Below are positions 42,679 to 51,701 of a DNA stretch of 64,000 bases, in pieces. Position numbers and translations under genes: made by a program. Under the pieces are notes generated by a model, which had not been told where the DNA came from, searched no databases, and was given only the letters and a program-made list of their open reading frames with translations. Numbering within the stretch: the stretch's first letter is position 1; each line of letters opens with the position of its first letter. Source of the stretch: Sandarakinorhabdus limnophila DSM 17366 (lineage in GTDB: Bacteria > Pseudomonadota > Alphaproteobacteria > Sphingomonadales > Sphingomonadaceae); NCBI RefSeq assembly GCF_000420765.1, contig NZ_ATVO01000009.1, positions 1-64,000 of the forward strand, in the 5' to 3' direction.

Positions 42679-42707
42679 GCGTTGGTGTGTTTGCGTAAGG
42701 CCAACGC
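42679..42707 (+). promoter_or_regulatory. inverted repeat in the leader of the J-domain gene
   Basis: GCGTTGG at 42679-42685 and CCAACGC at 42701-42707 are perfect complements 15 bases apart, 20 bases before the ATG, within an otherwise AT-rich promoter region (42600-42680). It could form a hairpin in the mRNA or be an operator. Confidence 0.45.
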
Positions 42708-42727
42708 CGAAGTGGGGGGATGTTCCG

Positions 42728-43327
42728 ATGTCCGAGGCGCGGCCGTTCGTTGATTATTATGCGATCCTGCGGGTTCATCCCGAGTGCGATCACCGCACGC
42801 TGGAAATCGCCTATCGCAACCTTGCGAAAATCTATCACCCCGATCATCCGGAAACCGCCGACATCGACATGTTCAATGCGGTGATCGAGGCCTATCGCGC
42901 GCTCAAGGATCACGGCAAGCGCCTGGCCTATGACACGCTCTACAGCAGCAACACCGGCTTCGCGTTTTCCGCCGACGATGACATCCTGGCTGAAGAGCGC
43001 ACCGCGCTGTCCGATGCCGATGTTCATGCCGAAGTGCTGCTGTACCTGTACAAGCGCCGCCGCGAACGCGCCCAGGAACCGGGCGTGGGCCAGTATGAAC
43101 TGCAGCGCATGCTGGGCTGCACCACCGAAGCCTTTGATTTCCACGCCTGGTATCTGAAGGCCAAGGGCCTGATCGAAACCACCGACGCCGGATCGTTGGC
43201 CATCACCATCGCTGGGGTGGATCATGTGATCAGCACGTCGCGCACTGTGGCGCAGGAAAAGCTGCGCATCACCCAGTTCGCCGGCAATGCGGGCCCACGC
43301 GCCTGGCCACACGCCGCCGCCGCCTGA
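42728..43327 (+). CDS. J-domain (DnaJ-like) protein with a C-terminal helical domain
   Basis: A 199-residue cytosolic co-chaperone-like protein. Residues 8-72 form a J domain (DYYAILRVHPECDHRTLEIAYR, the HPD in KIYHPDHP, DMFNAVIEAYRAL), expected to stimulate an Hsp70 ATPase. The remainder lacks the Gly-rich and zinc regions of DnaJ and instead reads like a winged-helix or helical domain (EVLLYLYKRRRERAQEPG, LQRMLGCTTEAFDFHAWYLK, GLIETTDAG). The start at 42728 (MSEARPFVDYY) is preferred, with GGGGGGA eight bases before it. The upstream frame is promoter DNA. Confidence 0.85.
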   Translation: MSEARPFVDYYAILRVHPECDHRTLEIAYRNLAKIYHPDHPETADIDMFNAVIEAYRALKDHGKRLAYDTLYSSNTGFAFSADDDILAEERTALSDADVHAEVLLYLYKRRRERAQEPGVGQYELQRMLGCTTEAFDFHAWYLKAKGLIETTDAGSLAITIAGVDHVISTSRTVAQEKLRITQFAGNAGPRAWPHAAAA

Positions 43328-43420
43328 ACCGGGCCAGCTTGCACCCCAAGCTGATAGACGCACGCGCTGCTTGGCGTTAGGGAACGGGCAATCCCGTTTC
43401 TTCATGCAAAGCAGACCCTC

Positions 43421-45142
43421 GTGAACCTGTTTACCGACTATGCCGCCGTTCTGAAGGCGGCGCTGGCTGAGCTGACCGACGCTGGCACCCTGCCCACCGG
43501 CCTGTCCCATGCCAACGTCACCGTGGAACCGCCGCGCGATGCCAGCCACGGCGATCTGGCCACCAATGCCGCGATGGTACTGGCCAAGCCTGCGGGTATG
43601 AACCCGCGCGCATTGGCCGAAGCGCTGGTCACCGCCCTGCGCACAAAGCCGGGCATCGCCGCCGCCGAAGTGGCCGGGCCGGGCTTCATCAACCTGAAGC
43701 TGGCCGACAGCGTGTGGCACGCACAGATCAACGCCATGCTCGGCGCCGGCAGCGATTATGGCCGCTCCAACGTGGGCCAGGCCAAGCGCATCAACGTCGA
43801 ATATGTCTCCGCCAATCCCACCGGGCCAATGCACATGGGCCATTGCCGCGGTGCGGTGGTGGGCGATGCCCTGGCGGGTCTGCTGGAATATGCCGGCTGG
43901 GACGTGACCAAGGAATATTACATCAACGATGCCGGCGGCCAGGTCGATACGCTCGCCCGTTCCGCCCACCTGCGCTATCGCGAGGCGCTGGGTGAGACGA
44001 TCGAGATCCCGGAAGGCTTCTACCCCGGCGATTATCTGGTGCCGGTGGGCGCGGCGCTGGCCGCCGAGTTCGGCGACACGCATGTGAACGCGCCCGAAGC
44101 CGATTGGTTGGCCCTGTTCCGCACCCGCACCGTCGCCCTGATGATGGAGCGTATCCGTGCCGATCTGGCCCTGCTCGGCATCGAACAGTCAGTGTTCTTC
44201 TCCGAAGCCTCGCTCGGCACCAAGGTGCAGGACGCGCTCGACACGCTGAAGTCCAAGGGCCTGATCTATGAAGGCGTGCTTGAAAAGCCGAAAGGCGATG
44301 CTGCCGACGATTGGGAAGCCCGCCCGCAGACCCTGTTTCGCTCGACCGATTTCGGTGACGATCAAGACCGGGCGATGCAGAAATCGAACGGCAACTGGAC
44401 CTATTTCGCCGGCGACGTCGCCTATCACTGGGACAAGCTGACCCGGGGCTATGACGCGCTGGTCAACATCTTCGGCGCCGATCACGCCGGCTATATGAAG
44501 CGGATGACAGCGGCGGTGAAGGCGCTTTCCGATGGCCGCGTGCCGCTCGATATCAAGATCGTGAACCTGGTGAAGCTGCTGCGCGCCGGCGAACCGGTGA
44601 AGATGTCCAAGCGCGCCGGCACGTTCGTGACGCTGGGCGAAGTGGTTGAGGAAGTGGGCAAGGATGTGGTCCGCTTCGTCATGCTCACCAAGCGGCCGGA
44701 ATCGATGATGGATTTCGATTTCGCCAAGGTGGTGGAACAGAGCCGCGACAACCCGGTATTCTATGTCCAGTACGCCCATGCCCGCATCGCCTCGCTGGGC
44801 CGCAAGGTGCTTGAGGCGGGCGTGGCCCTGCCGGAACCGGACCTGACGCTGCTCGACGCCGATGAGCTGAACGTCGTGAAAATGGCCGCCAACTTTCCGC
44901 GCATCGTCGAACAGGCCGCCGATGCCCGTGAGCCGCACCGCATCGCCTTTTACCTGGGCGATCTCGCCGCCGCCTTCCACAGCCAGTGGAACGCCGGCAA
45001 TGATGACGCGACCCGTCGCTTCGTGCTGGCCGATCGGCCTGATCTGACCGCAGCGCGGCTGGCCATGGCGCGCGCGGTGGGGCAGGTGATCAGGAACGGC
45101 CTCGCGGTGATCGGGGTGGCCGCTGCCGAGGAGCTGCACTGA
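43421..45142 (+). CDS. argS: arginine-tRNA ligase
   Basis: Charges tRNA-Arg. 573 residues, full length. The class I HIGH motif appears as PMHMGHCRGAVVGD, the KMSK loop as VKMSKRAGTF, with the N-terminal Add1 domain and the DALR anticodon-binding domain (RIVEQAADAREPHRIAFYLG). The start is GTG at 43421. It begins a tightly packed operon, with stop and start codons overlapping through scpB. Confidence 0.97.
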   Translation: MNLFTDYAAVLKAALAELTDAGTLPTGLSHANVTVEPPRDASHGDLATNAAMVLAKPAGMNPRALAEALVTALRTKPGIAAAEVAGPGFINLKLADSVWHAQINAMLGAGSDYGRSNVGQAKRINVEYVSANPTGPMHMGHCRGAVVGDALAGLLEYAGWDVTKEYYINDAGGQVDTLARSAHLRYREALGETIEIPEGFYPGDYLVPVGAALAAEFGDTHVNAPEADWLALFRTRTVALMMERIRADLALLGIEQSVFFSEASLGTKVQDALDTLKSKGLIYEGVLEKPKGDAADDWEARPQTLFRSTDFGDDQDRAMQKSNGNWTYFAGDVAYHWDKLTRGYDALVNIFGADHAGYMKRMTAAVKALSDGRVPLDIKIVNLVKLLRAGEPVKMSKRAGTFVTLGEVVEEVGKDVVRFVMLTKRPESMMDFDFAKVVEQSRDNPVFYVQYAHARIASLGRKVLEAGVALPEPDLTLLDADELNVVKMAANFPRIVEQAADAREPHRIAFYLGDLAAAFHSQWNAGNDDATRRFVLADRPDLTAARLAMARAVGQVIRNGLAVIGVAAAEELH

Positions 45143-45996
45143 TGGCGCAAAGGGACGAAGACGCCCCCTGGCTGGCTGAGGCGGCGGCGCTGCGGGCCGC
45201 GCCAAAGAAGCGCCCGCTGCTCAACATCATCATCGCCGTGCTGGCGCTGGGCGCGGTGGCGGCGGTGGCGCTGCTGATGCTGCTCGGCCGGCGCGATGGC
45301 GGCTCGTCCCAGGGTTATATGGAAGCCGATCAGGCACCGCTGATCGAAGCCGATGCCGGCCCCTACAAGGTGCCGCCCGCTGATCGTCAGGGCATGGATG
45401 TGCAGGGCGACGGCGAAGTGATCCATGAAGCCGTGCGCGGCGAGAATCCGGGCGCGGTGATCGACATGGGCGCCCTGCCCGAAGAACCGCTGGGCCGGCC
45501 GCGTGATCTGCTGCCGCCAGGCAGCGCAGCGCCGCCGCCCGCCGCGCCAGCTGGCCAGCCGGTGCAGGTGCAGGTGATGCCGGCCGGGCCGGCACCCGCC
45601 CGCCCGCTGGCCAAACCCGCGGTGCCGCAGCCGGCGCCCGTGGCCGTGAAGCCAGTGCCAGCCAGGCCCGTTGCGGTACCGCCGGCGCCCGCCAGCAAAC
45701 CGCCAGCCGCCGCCAGCGCAACGCCCAAAACCGTCACCAAACCGCCAGCGCCCGTCACCCCGCCGGCAGCAACCGGCAGCAAGACGGTGCAGATCGGTGC
45801 CTTTTCGAGCGAGGCCAAGGCCGAAGAGGAATGGGCCCGGGTATCCGGCAAGGCCAAGCTTACGGCCAAGCAGATCCAGAAACTGACCTCGTCCAGCGGC
45901 AAGACAATGTGGCGGGTGCGCGGCACGGCCGCTGATCCCGATGCCTCCTGCAAGGCCATCCTGGCAGTCAAGGGCGCCTGCGAGGTGAAGAAGTGA
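45142..45996 (+). CDS. SPOR-domain membrane protein
   Basis: A 284-residue single-pass inner-membrane protein: a cytoplasmic N-terminus, one helix (LLNIIIAVLALGAVAAVALL, residues about 25-46), a long Pro/Ala-rich periplasmic linker (about 125-210), and a C-terminal SPOR domain (KTVQIGAFSSEAKAEEEWAR to the end) that binds denuded septal peptidoglycan. It overlaps argS and nagZ by one base each (TGATG). Probably helps septation or cell-wall remodelling together with NagZ. Confidence 0.9.
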   Translation: MAQRDEDAPWLAEAAALRAAPKKRPLLNIIIAVLALGAVAAVALLMLLGRRDGGSSQGYMEADQAPLIEADAGPYKVPPADRQGMDVQGDGEVIHEAVRGENPGAVIDMGALPEEPLGRPRDLLPPGSAAPPPAAPAGQPVQVQVMPAGPAPARPLAKPAVPQPAPVAVKPVPARPVAVPPAPASKPPAAASATPKTVTKPPAPVTPPAATGSKTVQIGAFSSEAKAEEEWARVSGKAKLTAKQIQKLTSSSGKTMWRVRGTAADPDASCKAILAVKGACEVKK

Positions 45997-47048
45997 TGCA
46001 GCCGCTTTTCCTCGGGCTCGCCGGCCTTGCCCTGAATGACAACGAGCGCGCGCTGTTCAGCGCCGCCAATCCGGCCGGTTATATCCTGTTCAAAAGAAAC
46101 GTCGATTCGCCGGATCAGGTGCGCGCGCTGACCCAGAGTTTGCTCGATCTGGCCGGCCGCGATGTGCCGATCCTGATCGATCAGGAAGGCGGCCGCGTCG
46201 CCCGCCTGCGCCCGCCGCATTGGCCGGAGTTCCCGACCGGCGAGCGCTTTGGCCTGCTCTATGACAAGGCGCCGATTACCGCGATCGAGGCCTGCCGGTT
46301 GAATGCGCTGGCGCTGGCAGCCTTGCTGAAGGACCTCGGCATCAACGTCGATTGCCTGCCGCTGCTCGACGTGCGTGACACGCAAGGCCATGATATCATT
46401 GGTGATCGCAGCTTCGGTACGGAACCCATGGTGGTCTCCGCGCTCGGCAAAGCGGTGCTTGATGGCTTCCGCGCCGGCGGCATCTGCGGCGTCGTCAAGC
46501 ATATCCCCGGCCACGGCCGCGCCCGGGCGGACAGCCATTTGGAACTGCCTGTGGTCACCGCCAGTCGCGAAGAGCTGGAGCGCGATTTCGAGCCGTTCCG
46601 CCGCCTCGCCGACGCCCCGATGGCGATGACCGCCCACATCACCTACACCGCGCTGGACGCCGCGCGCTGCGCCACGCTTTCGCCGGATGTGATTGATTTC
46701 ATTCGCCAGGATATTGGCTTCGGCGGCCTGTTGATGTCCGATGATCTGGGCATGCACGCCCTCGGCAACCCGCAATCGGGCGGCCACCCGCCGGGCAGCA
46801 ACGCCTTGCAGGATTTCGGCGCCCGCGCGCTCGCCAGCCTCGATGCCGGCTGCGACATCGCCCTGCATTGTTCGGGTGATTTCAATGAGATGCGTTCCAT
46901 CGTCGAAGCCGCTCCGGTGATGAGCAACGCCGCCGCGACGCGCCTCGCTGCCGCCATGGCGTGGATGGGGAGCGGTGAAGCACGGGGCGATTCCACCCCT
47001 GTCGCCGAATGGGCCGCCGCCCGCGACGCTCTGCTGGCGCTGGCGTGA
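45996..47048 (+). CDS. nagZ: beta-N-acetylhexosaminidase (peptidoglycan recycling)
   Basis: Removes N-acetylglucosamine from anhydro-muropeptides in the cytoplasm. 350 residues, GH3 family. Motifs: IDQEGGRVARLRPP, KHIPGHGRARADSHLELP with the His/Asp pair acting as general acid-base, and LLMSDDLGMHAL with the nucleophilic Asp. The ATG at 45996 shares a base with the SPOR stop. The stop overlaps the GTG of scpA (GTGA). Confidence 0.95.
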   Translation: MQPLFLGLAGLALNDNERALFSAANPAGYILFKRNVDSPDQVRALTQSLLDLAGRDVPILIDQEGGRVARLRPPHWPEFPTGERFGLLYDKAPITAIEACRLNALALAALLKDLGINVDCLPLLDVRDTQGHDIIGDRSFGTEPMVVSALGKAVLDGFRAGGICGVVKHIPGHGRARADSHLELPVVTASREELERDFEPFRRLADAPMAMTAHITYTALDAARCATLSPDVIDFIRQDIGFGGLLMSDDLGMHALGNPQSGGHPPGSNALQDFGARALASLDAGCDIALHCSGDFNEMRSIVEAAPVMSNAAATRLAAAMAWMGSGEARGDSTPVAEWAAARDALLALA

Positions 47049-47821
47049 TCGAAGCGGACGAGCAGTTCGATCTGCCGGTGCGGGCCGCACCGGAAACGGC
47101 CACGCTGATCCTGCAACTGGGCAGCTGGGAAGGCCCGCTCGATCTGCTGCTCACCTTGGCGCGGGCGCAAAAGGTTGATCTGGCGCAGATTTCCATCTTG
47201 GCGCTGGTCGATCAATATCTGGGTTTCATCCGCGACGCCAAGGCGCTCAGCCTGGAACTGGCCGCCGATTACCTCGTCATGGCTGCTTGGCTGGCCTATT
47301 TGAAATCCCTGCTGCTGCTGCCCAAGGACCCGGAGGCCGAACCCGATCCGGCTGAGCTGGCGCTGAAACTGCAATTCCAGCTGCAACGGCTGGAAGCCAT
47401 GCGCGAATCCGGCCAAAAACTGCTCGCCCGCCCGCAGCTGGGCCGGGACATGTTCCGCCGCCCCAATCCGGAAGGTCTGGCCGAAGAGAAGCGCGCCACC
47501 TTTGAATGCAGCTATTATGATCTGCTTTCCGCCTATGGCGCAATTACCGCGCGGCGCTCACGCTCCGTCCATGTCGTCCGCCGCCGGCCGGTAATGGCGC
47601 TGGATGAAGCCATTGAACGGCTTGAACATTTGTTGGGCCGCAGCATCGACTGGACGGAGCTTGTGCGCTTCCTGCCGGCCGATTTGGCGGACGAATCTTA
47701 TGCCCGCTCGGTGCTGGCCTCCAGCTTTGTCGCCGCGCTGGAACTCACCCGTCAGGGCAAGGCGACGCTCAGCCAGGGCGTCGCCTTTGCCCCCATCTTG
47801 CTGAGGGCCCGTCATGACTGA
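47045..47821 (+). CDS. scpA: segregation and condensation protein A
   Basis: Kleisin subunit that links SMC heads in chromosome condensation. 258 residues starting at GTG 47045. The N-terminal part has FEGPLDLLL-type WEGPLDLLLTLARAQKVDL, ILALVDQYLGFI and LAADYLVMAAWLAYLKSLLLLP. The C-terminal winged helix ends LELTRQGKATLSQGVAFAPI. Overlaps nagZ (GTGA) and scpB (8 bases). Confidence 0.95.
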   Translation: MIEADEQFDLPVRAAPETATLILQLGSWEGPLDLLLTLARAQKVDLAQISILALVDQYLGFIRDAKALSLELAADYLVMAAWLAYLKSLLLLPKDPEAEPDPAELALKLQFQLQRLEAMRESGQKLLARPQLGRDMFRRPNPEGLAEEKRATFECSYYDLLSAYGAITARRSRSVHVVRRRPVMALDEAIERLEHLLGRSIDWTELVRFLPADLADESYARSVLASSFVAALELTRQGKATLSQGVAFAPILLRARHD

Positions 47822-48395
47822 CGAGACTGTGGATTTCGCCCTGACCCGCGCCTTGGAAGCGATCCTGTTCGCGGCCGACGCGCCCTTGAGCCTGACCGAG
47901 ATCACCCGCCATGTCGGCGAACGCGGCGACCTTTTGCCCACGCTGCGGGCGCTCGCCACCAGTTACGAACCGCGCGGCATCAACCTCGTCGAACGCGGCG
48001 GCAAATGGCAGTTCCAGACCGCGCCCGATCTCGGCCATTTCCTGCGCACCAGCCGCGAAACGGTGAAGAAACTCAGCCGCGCCGGCGTCGAAACACTGGC
48101 GGTGATCGCCTATCACGAGCCGGTGACGCGACCGGAAATCGAGGAAATCCGCGGGGTTGCGGTTTCCGGCGGCACGATCGACGTGTTGATGGAAGCTGGC
48201 TGGGTCCGTCCCGCCGGTCGCCGCGAAACCCCCGGCCGGCCGCTGCAATATGCAACGACGCCGGAATTCCTTGCCCATTTCAATCTCACCAGCCGGCGCG
48301 ACCTGCCCGGTATGGCGGATCTGAAGGCCGCTGGCCTGCTCGACCGCGAGCCGCCGCGCGAACTGCCGCTGCCGCTGGGCGGGCGCGAGGAATGA
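47814..48395 (+). CDS. scpB: segregation and condensation protein B
   Basis: Second non-SMC subunit of the condensin-like complex, two tandem winged-helix domains. 193 residues. Motifs: RALEAILFAADAPLSL, KLSRAGVETLAVIAYHEPVT and GRPLQYATTPEFLAHF. Last gene of the argS operon, followed by a strong terminator. The tatABC genes that often follow scpB in alphaproteobacteria are absent here. Confidence 0.95.
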   Translation: MTDETVDFALTRALEAILFAADAPLSLTEITRHVGERGDLLPTLRALATSYEPRGINLVERGGKWQFQTAPDLGHFLRTSRETVKKLSRAGVETLAVIAYHEPVTRPEIEEIRGVAVSGGTIDVLMEAGWVRPAGRRETPGRPLQYATTPEFLAHFNLTSRRDLPGMADLKAAGLLDREPPRELPLPLGGREE

Positions 48396-48399
48396 AGAA

Positions 48400-48431
48400 C
48401 CCGCTCACGCCATGGGCATGAGCGGGCTTTG
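48400..48431 (+). terminator. intrinsic terminator after scpB
   Basis: CCCGCTCA (48400-48407) pairs with TGAGCGGG (48419-48426), followed by CTTTG and a T-rich stretch. Since the next gene is convergent, it may serve both strands. Confidence 0.75.
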
Positions 48432-48453
48432 AATTTTCAGCGCAAGCGCAGGA

Positions 48454-49140
48454 TCAGCGGCGGAACAGCGCCTCGCCCTGCTCCAGCGCGGTGCCGGGCG
48501 TGTTCGAAACCGGCGTTTCCGGCGCATTGGCGGCGGCATAACGTTCGGCCTGCAGCTGATTGATCAGCGCGGCGCGATCGGCTTCCACCTTCTCCGGATC
48601 GACGGTCGTGTCGATACCGGCCTTCTTGGCGGCAGCGGCGACCAGCGCATCCATTTCGCGCTGGCTGGTCAGGCCCAGCGTCACCGGGTCACGCGGCTGG
48701 AGGTTGGCGTAGTTCCAATGGCTCTTGTCGCGGATGGCAGCAATCGTCGTCTTGGTGGTGCCGATCAGCTTGGAAATCTGGCCGTCGGTGATTTCCGGGT
48801 GGTTCTTGATGATCCACAAGATGCCATCCGGCTTGTCCTGGCGCTTGGACACCGGCGTGTAACGCGGGCCCGACGTGCGGCGTGCCTGTTCCGGCATGCG
48901 CGAAATCTTGATATCGTAATCCGGGTTGGCTTCGCCCTTGTCCAGCTCTTCGCGGGTCAATTCACCAGCGCGGATCGGATCGCGGCCCTTCAGCTTGGTG
49001 GCGGCGGTATCATCGGCGATCGCCTGGATTTCCAGGATGTGCAGGCCGCAGAAATCGGCGATCTGCGAAAAGGTGAGCGCGCTGTTGTCCACCAGCCAGG
49101 CGGCGGTGGCATGCTGCATCAGGGGCAGGGTGGTGGCCAT
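48454..49140 (-). CDS. trcR: DUF1013 / TrcR cell-cycle transcriptional regulator
   Basis: A 228-residue alphaproteobacterial regulator. The N-terminus (LPLMQHATAAWLVDNSALTF, QIADFCGLHILEIQAIAD) matches the DUF1013/TrcR family, with a helix-turn-helix-like middle (ITDGQISKLIGTTKTTIAAI). TrcR is linked to cell-cycle transcription and polymerase binding in alphaproteobacteria. The start at 49140 follows AAAGGAG. It converges on scpB and is divergent from kynU. Confidence 0.92.
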   Translation of the reverse strand: MATTLPLMQHATAAWLVDNSALTFSQIADFCGLHILEIQAIADDTAATKLKGRDPIRAGELTREELDKGEANPDYDIKISRMPEQARRTSGPRYTPVSKRQDKPDGILWIIKNHPEITDGQISKLIGTTKTTIAAIRDKSHWNYANLQPRDPVTLGLTSQREMDALVAAAAKKAGIDTTVDPEKVEADRAALINQLQAERYAAANAPETPVSNTPGTALEQGEALFRR

Positions 49141-49240
49141 GGTCTTGGCTCCTTTGCGGAATAAAAACAGCCGCCCCTTGCGGGACGGCTTGACACAGAC
49201 AGCTTGTAATGGAGGGCGCACTGTGGCGCAAGGGCGCTCT

Positions 49241-50461
49241 ATGTTGCCCTCCCCCGCCCAACTGGCCGCGCTTGATGCTGCCGATCCACTCTACTTCGCC
49301 CGCGCCCGCTTCCGCTTGCCACCGGGGATCGTCTATCTCGACGGCAACTCATTGGGGCCATTGCCCGCCGCCCTGCCCGAGCGCCTGGCACAGACAGTGG
49401 CAAGCGAATGGGGCGATGGCCTGATCCGCAGCTGGAATGATGCCGGCTGGATCGATCTGCCGGTCTCGTTGGGCGCCGCCATCGCGCCAATCGTCGGCGC
49501 CGAGCCCGCATCTGTGGTGGCCTGCGATTCGGTCAGCCTCAACCTGTTCAAGCTTGCCAGCGCGGCGCTGGCGCTGCGGCCTGGCCGCCGCACGATCCTA
49601 ATGGAGGCCAGCGACTTCCCCACCGATGCCTATGTGATGCAGGGGTTGGCGCAGCTGGCCGGTGTCACGCTGAAGCGCGTCGAACGTGCCGATCTCACCG
49701 CCGCGCTGGATGGCGATGTGGCGCTACTGCTGCTGACGCATGCGCATTACGTGGCATCCCAGGTCCATGACATGGCCGCGATGAGCGCTGCTGCGCACAA
49801 GGCCGGCGCGCTCAGCCTGTGGGATCTGTCGCACTCGGCGGGCGCACTGGTGGTCAATCTCGATGCCGATGGGGCCGATTTCGCGGTCGGCTGTGGCTAC
49901 AAATTTCTCAATGGCGGACCCGGCGCGCCGGCCTTCGCCTATATGGCCCGCCGCCACTGGGACACGGCAGAACCGGCGCTCACCGGCTGGATGGGCCACG
50001 CCGCCCCCTTCGATTTCACCGCCGATTACGCCCCTGCCGCCGGCGCGCGCCGCCTGCTCACCGGCACGCCGCCGATCCTAGCCATGCGCGCGCTGGAGGC
50101 CGGGGTGGCGACCTTCGACGGCATCGATCTTGCCGCCGCCGAGTCAAAGTCGCGCCAGCTCGTCCACCTCTTTGCCGCCGGCGCGGCAACGCTGCCCGGC
50201 GTCACAGTGGACGCGCCACCCGCTGTTCGCCACGGTGCCCACGTCATCATTCGCCACCCTGAAGCCCGTCGCCTGATGACCGCGTTGATCGCCCGCGGTG
50301 TCATCGGCGACATGCGCCCGCCCGATGCCATGCGTTTCGGTTTCCCGGCGCTGACCACCCGTTTTGCCGATATCGGCTTGGCGCTCGAGGCGTTGCAGGC
50401 GGTGCTGACCAGCGACGAATGGCGGGAAGAGCGTTTCGCGCCAAGGGGTATCGTCAGCTGA
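49241..50461 (+). CDS. kynU: kynureninase
   Basis: PLP enzyme splitting kynurenine into anthranilate and alanine in tryptophan breakdown. 406 residues. Motifs: IVYLDGNSLGPLP, NLFKLASAAL, DLSHSAGALVVNLDADGADF and GCGYKFLNGGPGAPAF with the PLP Lys. The other kyn genes are not in the window. The start is ambiguous: ATG 49241 with AAGGG six bases upstream, or GTG 49223 with an even better GGAGG. The end overlaps the convergent quinone reductase by eight bases. Confidence 0.93.
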   Translation: MLPSPAQLAALDAADPLYFARARFRLPPGIVYLDGNSLGPLPAALPERLAQTVASEWGDGLIRSWNDAGWIDLPVSLGAAIAPIVGAEPASVVACDSVSLNLFKLASAALALRPGRRTILMEASDFPTDAYVMQGLAQLAGVTLKRVERADLTAALDGDVALLLLTHAHYVASQVHDMAAMSAAAHKAGALSLWDLSHSAGALVVNLDADGADFAVGCGYKFLNGGPGAPAFAYMARRHWDTAEPALTGWMGHAAPFDFTADYAPAAGARRLLTGTPPILAMRALEAGVATFDGIDLAAAESKSRQLVHLFAAGAATLPGVTVDAPPAVRHGAHVIIRHPEARRLMTALIARGVIGDMRPPDAMRFGFPALTTRFADIGLALEALQAVLTSDEWREERFAPRGIVS

Positions 50462-51452
50462 CCTGCAACACGATTTTCCCCACGTGTGTGCCAGCCTCCA
50501 TCCGCGCATGGGCGGCAGCAGCTTCGGCGAGCGGGAACACCATGTCGGTCACCGGCGTCAGCCGCCCGGCCTCGAACGCCGGCCAGATCACGCCTTCCAG
50601 CGTTTCGGCGATCGCCGTCTTGAAGGCGATGGGGCGCGGGCGCAGCATGGAACCGGTCAGCACCAGCCGCTTGCGCATCACAAGCCCCAGGTTCACTTCC
50701 GCCGTTGGCCCGCGCTGGAAGGCGATGCTCACGTGGCGGGCATCGTCGGCCATGCAGGCGATATTCTTCGGCACATAATCGCCGCCCACCATGTCGAGCA
50801 CGATGTCGACGCCCTTGCCGCCGGTCAGCGCCAGCACTTCGGCCGAAAAGTCCTGCGTCTTGTAATTGATCGCATGCGCCGCACCGTGTGCCACGGCCGC
50901 CGCGCATTTTTCATCGCTGCCGCAGGTGGCAATCGCGGTCAGCCCGACTTCCTTCGCCAGTTGCAGCGCGGTGATGCCGATACCGCTGGTGCCGCCGTGG
51001 ATCAGGATCGTCTCCCCCGGTCGTGCCCGGCCACGGTCCATCACGTTGGACCAGACGGTGAACCAGGTCTCCGGCAGGCCGGCGGCATCCGTCATGCTCA
51101 TGCCGGCGGGCACGGGCAGGCACTGGCCGGCCGGCGCCGTGCAATATTCGGCATAACCGCCGCCCGCCACCAGCGCGCACACCGCATCACCCGGCCGCCA
51201 GCGCGTTACCTCGCTGCCCACCGCCACCACGGTACCGGCGATTTCCAGGCCCATGATTGTCGGCGTGCCAGGCGGCATCGGATAGAGTCCCAGCCGCTGC
51301 AGCACATCGGGCCGGTTCACGCCGGCCGCCGCCACCTTCACCAACACTTCGCCGGGCCCGGGCTGCGGGACGGGGCGGGAGACGGGTTGCAACACCTCCG
51401 GCCCTCCCGGTGCAGCGGGGTCGATGGCGGTCATGGTTGTGGGAATGGTCAT
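50454..51452 (-). CDS. NAD(P)H quinone oxidoreductase (zinc-free alcohol dehydrogenase family)
   Basis: A 332-residue medium-chain reductase of the zeta-crystallin/PIG3 type. GVNRPDVLQRLGLYPMPPG and the nucleotide site ILIHGGTSGIGITALQLAK are typical, and the zinc ligands of true alcohol dehydrogenases are absent. It reduces quinones or activated double bonds with NADPH. The start is ATG 51452; the ORF runs 140 codons upstream only as antisense of the next gene. Confidence 0.93.
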   Translation of the reverse strand: MTIPTTMTAIDPAAPGGPEVLQPVSRPVPQPGPGEVLVKVAAAGVNRPDVLQRLGLYPMPPGTPTIMGLEIAGTVVAVGSEVTRWRPGDAVCALVAGGGYAEYCTAPAGQCLPVPAGMSMTDAAGLPETWFTVWSNVMDRGRARPGETILIHGGTSGIGITALQLAKEVGLTAIATCGSDEKCAAAVAHGAAHAINYKTQDFSAEVLALTGGKGVDIVLDMVGGDYVPKNIACMADDARHVSIAFQRGPTAEVNLGLVMRKRLVLTGSMLRPRPIAFKTAIAETLEGVIWPAFEAGRLTPVTDMVFPLAEAAAAHARMEAGTHVGKIVLQVS

Positions 51453-51497
51453 GCGCCGGATATTGACAGGGCAGCCCGCGCGGTCAACCGTTGGACC

Positions 51498-51695
51498 ATG
51501 TTCGACGAAGCCGACCTGCCCAAGAAGAAGAGTGACCTGCTGGCCGATCTGGCCCGAGAAGACCTCGATCGCCTCTCCATCGCCGATCTCGACGAGCGCA
51601 TCGCCGGGCTGGAAGCGGAGCTGGTGCGCACGAAAGCCAAGCGCGAAGGCGCAGCGCAATTCCGCGCTGCCGCCGACAGCCTGTTCAAGAAGTAA
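51498..51695 (+). CDS. DUF1192 small protein
   Basis: A 65-residue protein with the DUF1192 pattern (FDEADLPKKKSD, LSIADLDERIAGLEAELVR and a basic coiled-coil end). The family is nearly confined to alphaproteobacteria and its function is unknown. It is six bases ahead of the class IV aminotransferase gene and divergent from the quinone reductase, so it probably starts the 51498-53356 operon. Confidence 0.9.
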   Translation: MFDEADLPKKKSDLLADLAREDLDRLSIADLDERIAGLEAELVRTKAKREGAAQFRAAADSLFKK

Positions 51696-51701
51696 CCAAC
51701 C

